Origin: UBA6168 sp965222975
Lineage (GTDB): Bacteria; Bacteroidota; Bacteroidia; Chitinophagales; Saprospiraceae
Assembly: GCA_965222975.1 (NCBI GenBank)
Contig: CBDCVJ010000055.1
Span: forward strand, 124,001-188,000
Direction: 5' to 3'
DNA length: 64,000 nucleotides
Below the pieces are notes generated by a model that worked only from the letters and a program-made list of their open reading frames with translations, was not told the origin of the DNA and made no database searches. This document shows positions 9,801 to 18,600 of the stretch, piece after piece. How positions within the stretch are numbered: position 1 is the first letter of the stretch; every line of letters starts with the position of its first letter. A program made the position numbers and the translations under genes.

Positions 9801-12800
9801 TAGAGCCGCGAACAGCTCGAGCCGGTGTTCTGCCCGTTGTTCGTGATCACGATCTCAGTGATCTCGTCGCACACCACCACCGGCGGGACGCGGTCGCGCA
9901 GGCGGACGGTCATGTCCACCGATGCCTGGTTCTTGCAGCCGTCGACCGCTGAGTAGCGCACGATGTAGCGGGCAGGCAGCCCGTTGCGGAACATCGGTAC
10001 GTTATCGAAATATCCGCCGTTGCCGGCTATTGTTCCTATCTGGAATTCTGGATCACCAGCGGCGTCCATAGTCCAGAGTTCTGTTGTATAATGATCTATG
10101 CCGGAGCAGTTGTCCGTGCAGTTCGCCACCGGCGGCACCAGTACGGAGCCCTCGCACACCGTGTGGATGTTGCTCGTGGCGGTGGCGTTGTACACGTCCA
10201 GCGTCACGTCGCCGAAGCTGAAGCTCAGGCTCCACGACACCATCTCGCCGATGTTGTCCTCGTCGTCGTCGAAGATGATCAGCTCCCAAGTCCCCAGGAC
10301 GTCGGCCTGCCAGTTCGTCGTCATGTCCGCAAGCGTCTGCACCGTGCCGTTGAAGCCCCCGCACGAGATGTCGAAGGTCCCCTCCGGCAGGTACGTGCCA
10401 GTGAAGGGCGAGTTCGCAGCCGCGATCGGTACCGTCGCACTGTCGCTGAACTTCGTCCGGTGGTAGCCCGTGCCGTCCACCCCGTTGTCCGTCGAAAGCT
10501 CGATAACCTTGTTGCTCGGCCCCTTCAGGAAGATGTCCAGGTCCTCCACGTGCTGGTGGTTCAGCGTCAGCTCGACGCTCTCCAGCGAGATGTTCGTGAA
10601 CATGTCCGGGTTGAACTGGCTGCCCGTGCCCGGGAGCTGTACCAGCGCCGTGAACACCGTGCCGCCCGTGTTCTGCGGCGCCTGCCCGCAGCCGCCCGTC
10701 GTCGCCGGGTTGCCGAGGTTGCCAAGGGCGGGGATCTGCGTGTTGCCGTAGTTCGACTCGGTCTCGCCCGCAACGCCGAAAAGCTCGACGACCGGCGCCT
10801 CTTCGTCTACTACTTTGATCACTTGATTCTCTTGACGTATATCTATTGGGTTGGAGCACCAGTCAATAATAGTCCACTGACGGACGATCTTGAAGGAACC
10901 AACGCATTCTTGAACTACGATATCCTCATACTCAACGCCTATCTCGCAGATGGAGATAAGTGTGTTGCCATCGACCGTTGGGTATCCAGAGCCGGTCAGT
11001 GCGAGCACGTCGGCATCGTCGAGGCCGCGGCCGGGGCAGCCGTTGCCGTTCACCGTGCTGTTGATGTTCGCGCGGTCGCGGTTCGGGATGTCGAGGTCGT
11101 CGCAGCTCGCATCGTAGCACGTCGCATCCAGTAGGTCGGAGCTAACATCACAATCGGTGATGTATTCGTGGACTGGTGTAGGATCCGTAATATTCGGGAA
11201 AATATCGTACTGGGTACAGGTCCACTTGATATTCTGTGGTATCTCTATTTCCGCTACAGTTGGACGGGTTATAGTAACCGTTTGCACACAAGTAGAAGAG
11301 TTGCCAGAATCATCCGTAGCAATCCAAGTACGTATATATTGTCCAGCATCGCCACCACAAGAACCATCAATAAAGCTTTCTTCAACTTCTATCGAAACAG
11401 AGCCACAGTTATCCGTTGGAACAGCAGCTGGGGCAGTGGCAGTAATGATCAGACCAGCAGTCTGAATGATACCACCGTTATTTGGAAAGCCCTGAAGATC
11501 TGAATAAGTTAATGTCCAGATACCACTGGCATCATTTCCATCAAATCCCATCAATGGAGTACCACTTACTCCTGGAGGAATCAATGGTTTGATACGAGCA
11601 CCGCCAACGTTTAAGCCAGCGCAGGCAATACCTGCTCCAACAGGGTTCGCACCTTCATCATCGAAGATACAGTCCATGTCCCAAGGTCCACCAACGCAAC
11701 CTCCAATGTCAAAAGCTACAACATCATTACCAGATGGATCAGTAACCGTGATCACTACGTCAGGCAACCAAGTGTGATTGACCATACCAACAATTACATC
11801 AACATCTTCAACAGGTGTACCTGGAGGATAGAAGGAATAATTGAAATCATAAGAATGAACATCAGGAGTCGGAGAACCAGGCTCACCGAGTGGCTCGCCA
11901 ATATTCTCTATGATCATCTCGATCGGTCCTGAAAATTCAGGTGCGGATTCAGTAGGAAGGTCTTCGCCACAAGCAATAATTGGGTTACGGCATTCGATCT
12001 CTGGAGGAAGTTTGTCCTCCACGACGATGCTGCCCCAGCAAGACTGGCCAGTTTCGTTGTCAACAACTTTGACCGTCCATGTTTTTCCTATAAAAGAATT
12101 ATCCACTACGTTGCCAAGGTTCATTCCCAATGGAGATAGAACCATTACAGTATAGCGGGTATCATAGCAGCCATAAGGACCGCCTTCAAGGATGTCGTCT
12201 GCTCCTATTTCAGCGGAACAGCTTTGATCCAAGGATACTTGCACATTATCATTACAGGTCAAGCTTTGAGTAGCATTAGGAAATTCCTCAATCGTAACAT
12301 CAAAGCAGCAAGTACCTTGATTGCCCTGTACGTCGAAAACCTCAAAACAGTTGGTAGTCGTACCAATCGGGAATTCAGAGCCTGAAGGAAGACCCATGGT
12401 CTGAACGATATCAGGATCGCCTCCCTGGAAGCCAATCAAGTTGAACGCCAATGAAAGGTTATTGAATCCTACACCAGCAAATGTTGACCAGGTATTCGCA
12501 GGGGCACAAATAGGAGAGTTGATATAAGATGGTGTACCTGGAAGATCAGGCGCCAAGATATTACCCATATTGAAACCGAAACCCGCTGGGGAGGTAATTT
12601 CCACAAAGAAGTAACTACCTGCTGGTATGGTCACAGGCATAGGGAGATCAACCGGAACATATGCCTGCTGAACATTTGGCAGGTTTGTATTGAATGGAGG
12701 CATCAGCGGGTTAAAGTTGGTGCCATTTCCTACAGGTGTGCTACCAGAGGTCAACTCATAAATGCGGAAAACCCAAGGGACACCACCTGTACGGATACCC

Positions 12801-13891
12801 AACTCAATGGTTTCGATGGTAAAAGGACCCGTACCTGGGCCACCAAATACACGACCGAACCTGGTTTCTTGAAAACCACAGTTGAGTGATTGAAATGGAT
12901 CAATCGCCTGAGCCGGATCAAGACTTGGTGGGTTCTGCGTAAGGACAACTGGCTCCAAGAACGGGCAGTTATCTGTAGCCGTAACATTATAGCTGAAGAA
13001 TTCAGAACATGCACCAGGAGGCAAGTTAATGGTAATGTCAGCAGGACAAGTCAGTACAGGATCAACAAGGTCTTGTACAAATACTGCCTGATCCGCAGAA
13101 GCAACTACCGTATTTACCGGGCCGCATGGTGTTGTTGTATTTAAGGTCAATTCCCAAGTTACGGTGTGACTACCTGATTCTATACCAGGTATGCTCACTG
13201 TTGGAGGGAAAGGTTGGTTGAGAACTACAGGTGTACCCCCATCAATGGAATAGCTCATTGTAACACCCGGCTCAGCTGAACAGGAAGTAGAGGCAATGGC
13301 CGTATTTAGCGTGGCAGTACATGAAGTAGCATCCGTGCTGAGGTTCAACTGATCCGGAGGAGCAGCAAGATCATTACAACTTGTAACTTCTGCTACACAA
13401 GCATTCCAACCAGCCAGTTGAACTGAAAAGTCAGAGTGGAATGTGAAGGTCAAAGCACCGTCGGGATTATTCGCAACGATTGGGCTAGGAGGCGGGGTGT
13501 TTAGTTGAAAACCGCCTGCTGTGCCACCACCGATTGGAGCCCCAAGACCACTGCTTATCTGGTTGGTACCTGGTGTATTAGAATCGTAGATGTACAGCGC
13601 ATCGAAGTTGTTCTCCGTAGCATAACTGTTAAAGGTAATTACCACTGCATTACCTGGACCACTTGGCACAAACGTCTGGCTAGCAGCATTCTCGTTGTGC
13701 TGGCTAGAGTAAGCGTTCGTAGGCCCCCCATCGTCGTAATAATTAATGAAACCACCAGCAGGAACTGCATCCGTAAAGGCCCCATTATTGAACGGATGGT
13801 TTACATCTGCTTGGGCGCTTAGATCGAACTGTATGCCGAACATAAGACCCAATAGAAGCAAACCGAAGTATGTCAAACTTCTTTTTTTCAT
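6848..13891 (-). CDS. Giant T9SS surface protein: CUB, HYR, two P domains, dockerin-like, cohesin-like
   Basis: This gene encodes 2,347 aa. Visible in order: signal peptide 1-27 (LSAQ), CUB-like domain (about 28-168, FDALYIYD and TFTFHSDFS), HYR/Ig repeats, a first P domain (about 650-820), a second P domain (about 1,080-1,225), further Ig-like modules, a dockerin-like pair of DxNxxxxVTTxDLVxxxKxIL segments (about 1,975-2,040), a cohesin-like beta domain (about 2,120-2,260), and a type A T9SS sorting domain (about 2,263-2,346, starting FELYQNTPNPF). It should be exported by Sec, pass the outer membrane through T9SS and stay at the surface. It is probably an operon with the small gene at 13958-14362 (66-base gap). 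Bases about 6,880-11,160 are strikingly GC-rich, the 5' part is not; the boundary lies inside the gene. Function is inferred as adhesion or matrix assembly. Confidence 0.93.
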   Translation of the reverse strand: MKKRSLTYFGLLLLGLMFGIQFDLSAQADVNHPFNNGAFTDAVPAGGFINYYDDGGPTNAYSSQHNENAASQTFVPSGPGNAVVITFNSYATENNFDALYIYDSNTPGTNQISSGLGAPIGGGTAGGFQLNTPPPSPIVANNPDGALTFTFHSDFSVQLAGWNACVAEVTSCNDLAAPPDQLNLSTDATSCTATLNTAIASTSCSAEPGVTMSYSIDGGTPVVLNQPFPPTVSIPGIESGSHTVTWELTLNTTTPCGPVNTVVASADQAVFVQDLVDPVLTCPADITINLPPGACSEFFSYNVTATDNCPFLEPVVLTQNPPSLDPAQAIDPFQSLNCGFQETRFGRVFGGPGTGPFTIETIELGIRTGGVPWVFRIYELTSGSTPVGNGTNFNPLMPPFNTNLPNVQQAYVPVDLPMPVTIPAGSYFFVEITSPAGFGFNMGNILAPDLPGTPSYINSPICAPANTWSTFAGVGFNNLSLAFNLIGFQGGDPDIVQTMGLPSGSEFPIGTTTNCFEVFDVQGNQGTCCFDVTIEEFPNATQSLTCNDNVQVSLDQSCSAEIGADDILEGGPYGCYDTRYTVMVLSPLGMNLGNVVDNSFIGKTWTVKVVDNETGQSCWGSIVVEDKLPPEIECRNPIIACGEDLPTESAPEFSGPIEMIIENIGEPLGEPGSPTPDVHSYDFNYSFYPPGTPVEDVDVIVGMVNHTWLPDVVITVTDPSGNDVVAFDIGGCVGGPWDMDCIFDDEGANPVGAGIACAGLNVGGARIKPLIPPGVSGTPLMGFDGNDASGIWTLTYSDLQGFPNNGGIIQTAGLIITATAPAAVPTDNCGSVSIEVEESFIDGSCGGDAGQYIRTWIATDDSGNSSTCVQTVTITRPTVAEIEIPQNIKWTCTQYDIFPNITDPTPVHEYITDCDVSSDLLDATCYDASCDDLDIPNRDRANINSTVNGNGCPGRGLDDADVLALTGSGYPTVDGNTLISICEIGVEYEDIVVQECVGSFKIVRQWTIIDWCSNPIDIRQENQVIKVVDEEAPVVELFGVAGETESNYGNTQIPALGNLGNPATTGGCGQAPQNTGGTVFTALVQLPGTGSQFNPDMFTNISLESVELTLNHQHVEDLDIFLKGPSNKVIELSTDNGVDGTGYHRTKFSDSATVPIAAANSPFTGTYLPEGTFDISCGGFNGTVQTLADMTTNWQADVLGTWELIIFDDDEDNIGEMVSWSLSFSFGDVTLDVYNATATSNIHTVCEGSVLVPPVANCTDNCSGIDHYTTELWTMDAAGDPEFQIGTIAGNGGYFDNVPMFRNGLPARYIVRYSAVDGCKNQASVDMTVRLRDRVPPVVVCDEITEIVITNNGQNTGSSCSRLYAEDLDDGSYDNCTPIYFLMAKMDDSFSQDIYNRCYYPHRDFCCDDVGDNTVIVLVLDQDPAPFYNTNIGSPALGCDEPTPNFPSLFLSPNSIGNFVVPGTNQLVPVNYNTCMVTVQVTDKLPPVLVNCPGNERISCDLYASNLETQLANAADMEEQCDILSAYFGTAEYFDNCIANVECEVDIDLDQCLEGEIERVWSATDNDGNTNSSQDCRQRIFVDQVSDFVVEFPQNRDDDILGGHLPAVECGDSIPDFGEPEIFYETCELVAVSYEDEVFTDVDSACYKILREWTVINWCVVGDEIDQEVEEDSELAMRLAGCLSSFQGECDLDGDGDCDDRTFRDSWAICDLPDAPHATDSFGPDTDPDSDPWDGFIQYQQVIKVKDSVDPVFTNGCNIPDVCITDNTCSATVLLPTPDITDCSTDITFSYEILMGGVWSNGAGPYFPVAPGEYPVRYRAIDNCNNQTACETVLTVADCKKPTPYCKNGIIVELMVVDPAMVEVWASDLNDNSFDNCPGALKYSFSADVGETSIVFDCDDIGQNTVEMWVTDAAGNQDFCETAVIIQANMNQCDDSLSVAGGQLATEFGAGVPDVSVNINSPGGFSADAVTDGNGVYAAGVPPGGDYTVTPVHDVDPLNGVTTYDLVVISKHILGVDLLDSPYQVIAADANRSNTVTTFDLVELRKLILFINTDFPNNTSWRFVDKGFAFSDPSNPFATAFPEVVNLNNLTASQLTNDFVAVKVGDVNGSASVNLSGAGTGDRNTVGSLVLNTDDVTLEAGGSYTVEFKSTDFAVSGYQFTLNYDMSALTFEGIEAGLADESNFGLTMVEEGVITTSWNGNGVKTLSADEMVFGLTFTAKQGGNLSSLLSINSRYTVAEAYNADAGLLDVALSFDGTAAVGGFELYQNTPNPFAATTTVGFHLPEATSATLTISDVQGKVVKVIEGDYAKGYNQEVLKRSELGATGVLYYRLDTGSDSATRMMILVD
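9436..11245. repeat. Long near-identical block, copy 2
   Basis: This is the partner of 1-1810 at a constant 9,435-base offset. The reading frame is kept in both copies. Near identity over about 1.7 kb, against strong divergence of the adjacent 5' parts, points to recent duplication or gene conversion of this module. Confidence 0.9.
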
Positions 13892-13957
13892 GAGATAAAT
13901 TTTGTTAGTTAAAGAATCTTTGATCGTTCAATGATCAACATTCAATGGTTTAATTAA

Positions 13958-14362
13958 TTATTTCAGGATGTTAGCTGCATCATCCTTTAAAGCAATCATT
14001 TCCTGCCCGCTAACAGCAACAGGTTGTTGAAGGTTAGACCGTATGGCGACCAGCCCATCAACGATTGCGTTGGGGACATCCTTTCCACCTTCCAAACTCC
14101 GGTAGATACCCATATAGTAATTAAGTTTAGTTACAACGGGATAGGATAACGGCGGAGAAAGATTAACCAACAGATCCTTTAAGGTGGTCATTTCATCCAC
14201 TAAGCGGTCTTTGGCCACATCCACACCTACAAAATTACCTGTAGGAGGTGTGAAAAACCCGACATCAGTCGACTGGGCATTGGATTCTACCGCTCCACTA
14301 AACATAAAGCCAAGCGTGAGAACCAAAGCGACCAAGACGTTCTTGAAAATCACTTTTTTCAT
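13958..14362 (-). CDS. Small secreted protein, partner of giant surface protein (copy 2)
   Basis: This gene encodes 134 aa from the ATG at 14362-14360. An upstream in-frame start would add 34 residues before the signal peptide, so it is rejected. Signal peptide about 1-29, ending SNAQ. The mature protein is short and helical, with the pattern DxAKDRLVDEM...LLVNLSPPL...KLNYYMGIYRSLEGG, comparable in order and spacing to the 4614-5135 product. It precedes the giant gene by 66 bases in the same direction and shares the start context ATCTCATGAAAAAA. No known family is recognised. The repeated linkage to giant HYR proteins suggests joint function, by inference. Confidence 0.72.
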   Translation of the reverse strand: MKKVIFKNVLVALVLTLGFMFSGAVESNAQSTDVGFFTPPTGNFVGVDVAKDRLVDEMTTLKDLLVNLSPPLSYPVVTKLNYYMGIYRSLEGGKDVPNAIVDGLVAIRSNLQQPVAVSGQEMIALKDDAANILK

Positions 14363-14437
14363 GAGATTAGAATTTTTTTTAGTTAAACAATATATTTTCA
14401 TAAAGCAATTGCCAGTTTTTGTGAAAGCCTTTAAAAC

Positions 14438-14533
14438 AAAAAAAGGTATTAACCGACATGCCACAGAGGCAGTCAGGCTAATACCTTAGACTCATCTAAA
14501 AAGAGTATTGTGTGTAAGATTCGTTTTTTTCAC
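14438..14533 (-). promoter_or_regulatory. Structured 5' leader with hairpin and U-tract, copy 2
   Basis: On the minus strand, the box CGAATCTTACA (within 14513-14533) precedes TCTAAGGTATTAGCC. A strong stem (GGTATTAGCCTGACTGCC against GGCATGTCGGTTAATACC, 14445-14485) is followed by seven Ts (14438-14444). This is the same order as 5298-5384. No gene lies upstream on this strand within a kilobase. Confidence 0.6.
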
Positions 14534-15069
14534 GAGATGATAACTTGTCAAAAAGTCAGACTATAATTTGCTTGTACCAAATGGCACACGAAAAGGCAAA
14601 GCCCTTTCAGCTTTATGTAAAATGGTTAAAGAATTTCCTACTTGTTACTTAACAGTTTGGCAATAAAGGGTTTTAAACAGAATATTATAATCGTACTTCC
14701 GGAATTGCCCTGCCGGACATGGCAGGATTAGAAAAGATGTCATTTGAAACAAACAATCGGTTGGGAGAAAATCGGAATGATCGGTAATGGGAAAGACCGT
14801 AAAATTTTATCATGCTCAAGGAATTGGATTATAATCTGTTTTAAAAAATCAAATTTTGGGATTAATATATTTGAAAAAATTCGATGCAAAGATAGTTCCA
14901 CTTGCGTCTTTAAAACGTACCCTGAAATAGGTATTTAATAAAGTGTTTTTTTTGAAATAAAATGCCAGCAAGTTCCCTTTTATATATTACAAATGCGAAG
15001 GTACTGAAATGGGGTTAAAGATTCAAAGCCTTTTTAAAAAAATCTTATTGTCCTATTAAATAACTGATA
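14534..15069. other. Intergenic stretch without recognisable gene
   Basis: The stretch is AT-rich with scattered stops. A short hairpin CTGCC...GGCAG lies near 14,710-14,728. The promoter of the minus-strand unit 13958-14362 is expected near the right side of the leader, but no clear pair of boxes was seen. Confidence 0.45.
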
Positions 15070-15178
15070 TTACGCAAAGAGGAATTCCCCGCAAAGTCAC
15101 GCAAAGATTTAGCAGAGTTCCGCTAAGAAAGCAGGCGCTTTTGCCACACTTTGTGTGACTTTGCGGGAAAATGCGTAA
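15070..15178. repeat. Inverted-repeat element with GCAAAG words
   Basis: The outer arms TTACGCA (15070-15076) and TGCGTAA (15172-15178) continue inward as GCAAAGTCACGCAAAG and its imperfect complement CTTTGTGTGACTTTGC. About 109 bases in all, with no coding capacity. It resembles a short non-autonomous inverted-repeat element, or a member of the dispersed repeats common in Bacteroidota gaps. Confidence 0.7.
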
Positions 15179-15579
15179 CATGGGCAAATAACATGTCCAA
15201 GCCGCAGTTTTTAGGAGAATAAGGCAATCTCTTCTGGCTCTATGGAACAGCCAATTTCATCATATAATGAAATCAGATAGGCATCACATTGTATAGCCGC
15301 AATACTGCGAGAAGCTTTCTTTTAAACCACTTTACTATTGGTGTGGAGTTTATAAACTGGTAAAAGAAAGTGAAACTTGGTGACCCAAACTTGAGTAAAA
15401 ACAACTTTACATAGTAGAATAACCCGGGCTGACCAAACGACGGCGATCATCGTAGCATGGTAAGCATCTATGAAAGTCACAAAGTAACCTGCGCGGTTTT
15501 AAGGCGAACTACCGAAACGGATAGATAAATCAAAATATCGGCTGTAAAATATTTTAGTGCGTTTGGTCTAAGCACCTAT

Positions 15580-15612
15580 AGATTTACTAAATTTTGGAAA
15601 TTTAGCAAATCT
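15580..15612. repeat. Short palindrome AGATTT...AAATCT, copy 1
   Basis: AGATTTACTAAATTT pairs with AAATTTAGCAAATCT around three bases. A near copy lies at 42499-42530. Both lie upstream of plus-strand genes for exported proteins. Confidence 0.65.
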
Positions 15613-15628
15613 GTCCTGCGCCCATTAG

Positions 15629-15636
15629 TACTTTTG
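15629..15636 (+). promoter_or_regulatory. Probable Bacteroidota -7 box TACTTTTG
   Basis: This matches the TAnnTTTG consensus and is followed by GCG, as at 31616, 34097 and 38871. It lies 22 bases before the ATG at 15659. No clear TTTG -33 box was found at the right distance. Confidence 0.45.
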
Positions 15637-15658
15637 CGTTTTGAAAATTTTTACGATC

Positions 15659-18600
15659 ATGTCCAAACACATTTTTTCCAAAAATCATAATGGCTGGTTC
15701 TTAGCCCTTGTGCTAATTCCGTTCTTTATCTTGAGTTGCAGTGAAGAGAAAGATGATATTCCGAGCCAAGAAACTGCTTTTGCTTCTGATCCTTTGCTCA
15801 AATTACTTTCTACTGAACAAACCGGCATTGACTTCGAGAATATTGTTGCCGAAACATTCGTGCTCAATATAACCAACCACATCAACACCTCCAATGGCGG
15901 AGGTGTGATCATCCTCGATGCCAACAATGACGGACTTCAGGATATCTACCTCATTTCAAGCTCCAATAAGAATAAACTCTATCTCAACAAAGGAGATTTG
16001 CAATTCGAAGATGTGACAGACGCTGCCGATGTTGGTTCGGAGCTAGGGTTTGAGATAGCTGCGACCGCAGTGGACATCAATGCCGATGGGTTTATGGATA
16101 TTTATATATGCCGGGCAGGGCCAATGGAAGACGAGTACCGCTATAACAAACTTTTCATTCATGAAGGCCAAGCTGCAATGGATGCCAACAATGGCATCCC
16201 CAAATATACCGAACGGGCAAAAGAATTCGGCCTCGACGACTATTCGGCCAGTGTAGGTGCCAATTTTTTTGACTACGACCAAGATGGCGACCTTGACCTC
16301 TACTTGCTTAACTACCCCACTGATTTCCAGTACGCCAGTAGAGTGGAAGTGCGGCCTAACGCCGACAGTACCGATGTGGAGCCAATCTTAGACCCAAAGC
16401 TCGAATGGGACTCTGACCGCTTTTACCGCAACGAAGGAAATGGAAAATTTACTGATGTCTCGAAAGAGGCTGGCATCTGGAATTTTGGATATGGCCTCAG
16501 CATCTCCATTGAAGATTTTAACTATGATGGGTTTATGGATGTGTACGTCGCTAACGATTTCATTCAGCCAGACCTGATCTACATAAACAATGGGGATGGG
16601 ACTTTCACGGACAAACTAGGTGACTATGTCCGCCATACCTGCCAGCATTCTATGGGTACAGAATTGGCTGACTTCGACAACGACGGCTTCTTCGACATCT
16701 TCGCTGTGGACATGATGGGCTATAACAATTACCGCTACAAAACTGTGATCAACACCAACTCGCAGACCAAATATAACACGCTTGTCCGCAATAACTATTT
16801 CGAACCAGTGGTACGGAATGTTTTGCAACGGAACAATGGCAATGGCACTTTTAGCGACATCGGTTGCATGGCGGGAGTGTACAACACTGATTGGAGTTGG
16901 AGCGGCCTATTCTCAGATCTCGACAACGATGGACTAAAAGATCTTCTCGTGACAAATGGCTACCGCCGGGAAGTAACGGATATGGATTTTGTCGATTTTG
17001 AATTCGCTGAAATCAAGGCAAAAGGCCCGTTGAAGGATCAATTTGAAAACATATATGAATTCCTAGACCTCGTTCCCGTCTTCAAGCTCCGAAACTTTGT
17101 TTTCAAAAACAAAGGCGATTGGACATTTGAAGATATGGCAGGTGAATGGATGACTATTCCTGGCCGTTGGTCCAATGGCGCTGCAACCACCGATCTCGAC
17201 AACGACGGCGACCTCGACTACGTGGTAAACAACCTCAACGACCAGGCCATGGTGTACCAAAATTTGGCAGCTGATAAAAAAACAGGCAACTACCTTCAGT
17301 TCCAACTTTCTGGTGCTGCTCCCAATGTAATGGGCATTGGCGCTACTATTACCATCGAAACAAACAACGGCCTCCAATATCAACGCATGACCCCTAACCG
17401 GGGCATCTTTTCCTCACTTGAATATCTTTTACATTTTGGGCTGGGTCAGGCAAATAAAGTGGATAAGGTCACCGTGCGCTGGCCTGATGGCAAGTCCCAA
17501 GTACTGACCAATATATCGGTCAATCAACGAATTGTCCTGAACCAATCTGACGCCAACGTGGTAATTCCCCCTTTCCGCCCTGCCGCTTCCCCAACCATTT
17601 TTAAAGACAAAACGGCTGCTTCAGGTGTTGATTTTACACATCTCGAAAACTATTTTACCGACTTCGATTCCTATTTCATGCAGCCCTGGTACCTCAGTGA
17701 ATTGGGCCCGATGATGGCCGCCGCCGATGTGAACGGTGACGGACTTACGGATGTTTTTATCGGTAATTCTTTTGAGCAGCCGTCAGCCCTGTTTTTACAA
17801 AATGCCAATGGCAAATTTAGCCGAACTTCTGAAAAAACGTGGGAGCAAGACAAGGCGTTCGAAGACCACGGCGCCCTGTTTTTCGACGCAGACAACGATG
17901 GCGACCCCGATCTCTATGTTATAAGCGGTGGGGCAGAAGCAGCTTCTGAACAGGCTTGGGCCGACCGATTTTACATCAACGATGGTAAAGGCAACTTCAC
18001 CCGCATAAACGCCATCCCTCCCATCCTTACTGTAGGTTCAAGGATAGCTGCACATGATTACGACGGCGACGGCGACCCCGACCTCTTCGTTGGTGGACGC
18101 GTGGACTTGAAAACATATCCTACCCCCGCCCAAAGTCTTATTTTGCGTAATGAAGGCACCCACTTTGCAGAGGTGACAGCGGAAGTCAGCCCTGCATTCA
18201 AAAGCATCGGCATGGTCACTGACCTCGCCTGGGCCAATGTAGATGCCGATCCTTCCGAAGAACTCATCGTTGTGGGGGAATGGATGCCAGTGACTATTTT
18301 CAAAAACACTAATGGCAAACTACAACCTATGGATGCGGCCACACTTGGCCTTGACCACTCGAATGGCTTGTGGAACCGCCTCACCGTTACCGACCTGGAT
18401 GCCGACGGCGATCTTGACCTTGTGACTGGCAACCTTGGTACCAACACCCGCTTTAAGGCTACACCAAATGAGCCGCTGCGCTGCTATGCAAAGGATTTTG
18501 ACGACAACGGCAGCATTGACCCCATCATGGCCTATTACGAAGAAGGCAAGATTTACCCACTCGTTCAGCGAAACCTGTTGATCAAGCAGATACCTTCACT

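Noticed and set aside
7856..9952. 698-codon open frame on the plus strand
   Set aside because: It lies antisense to the giant gene in its GC-rich part. The codons used there have few TTA, CTA or TCA triplets, so the opposite strand lacks stops. The product is Val/Arg/His-rich without fold-like pattern.
10091..11134. 347-codon plus-strand frame and the similar one at 605-1405
   Set aside because: The two frames are antisense shadows of the duplicated GC-rich block; they resemble each other only because the sense sequences do.
1..11245. Diversity-generating retroelement (template and variable repeat)
   Set aside because: Differences between the two GC-rich copies are not confined to adenines, the repeat is far too long, and no reverse transcriptase is present.
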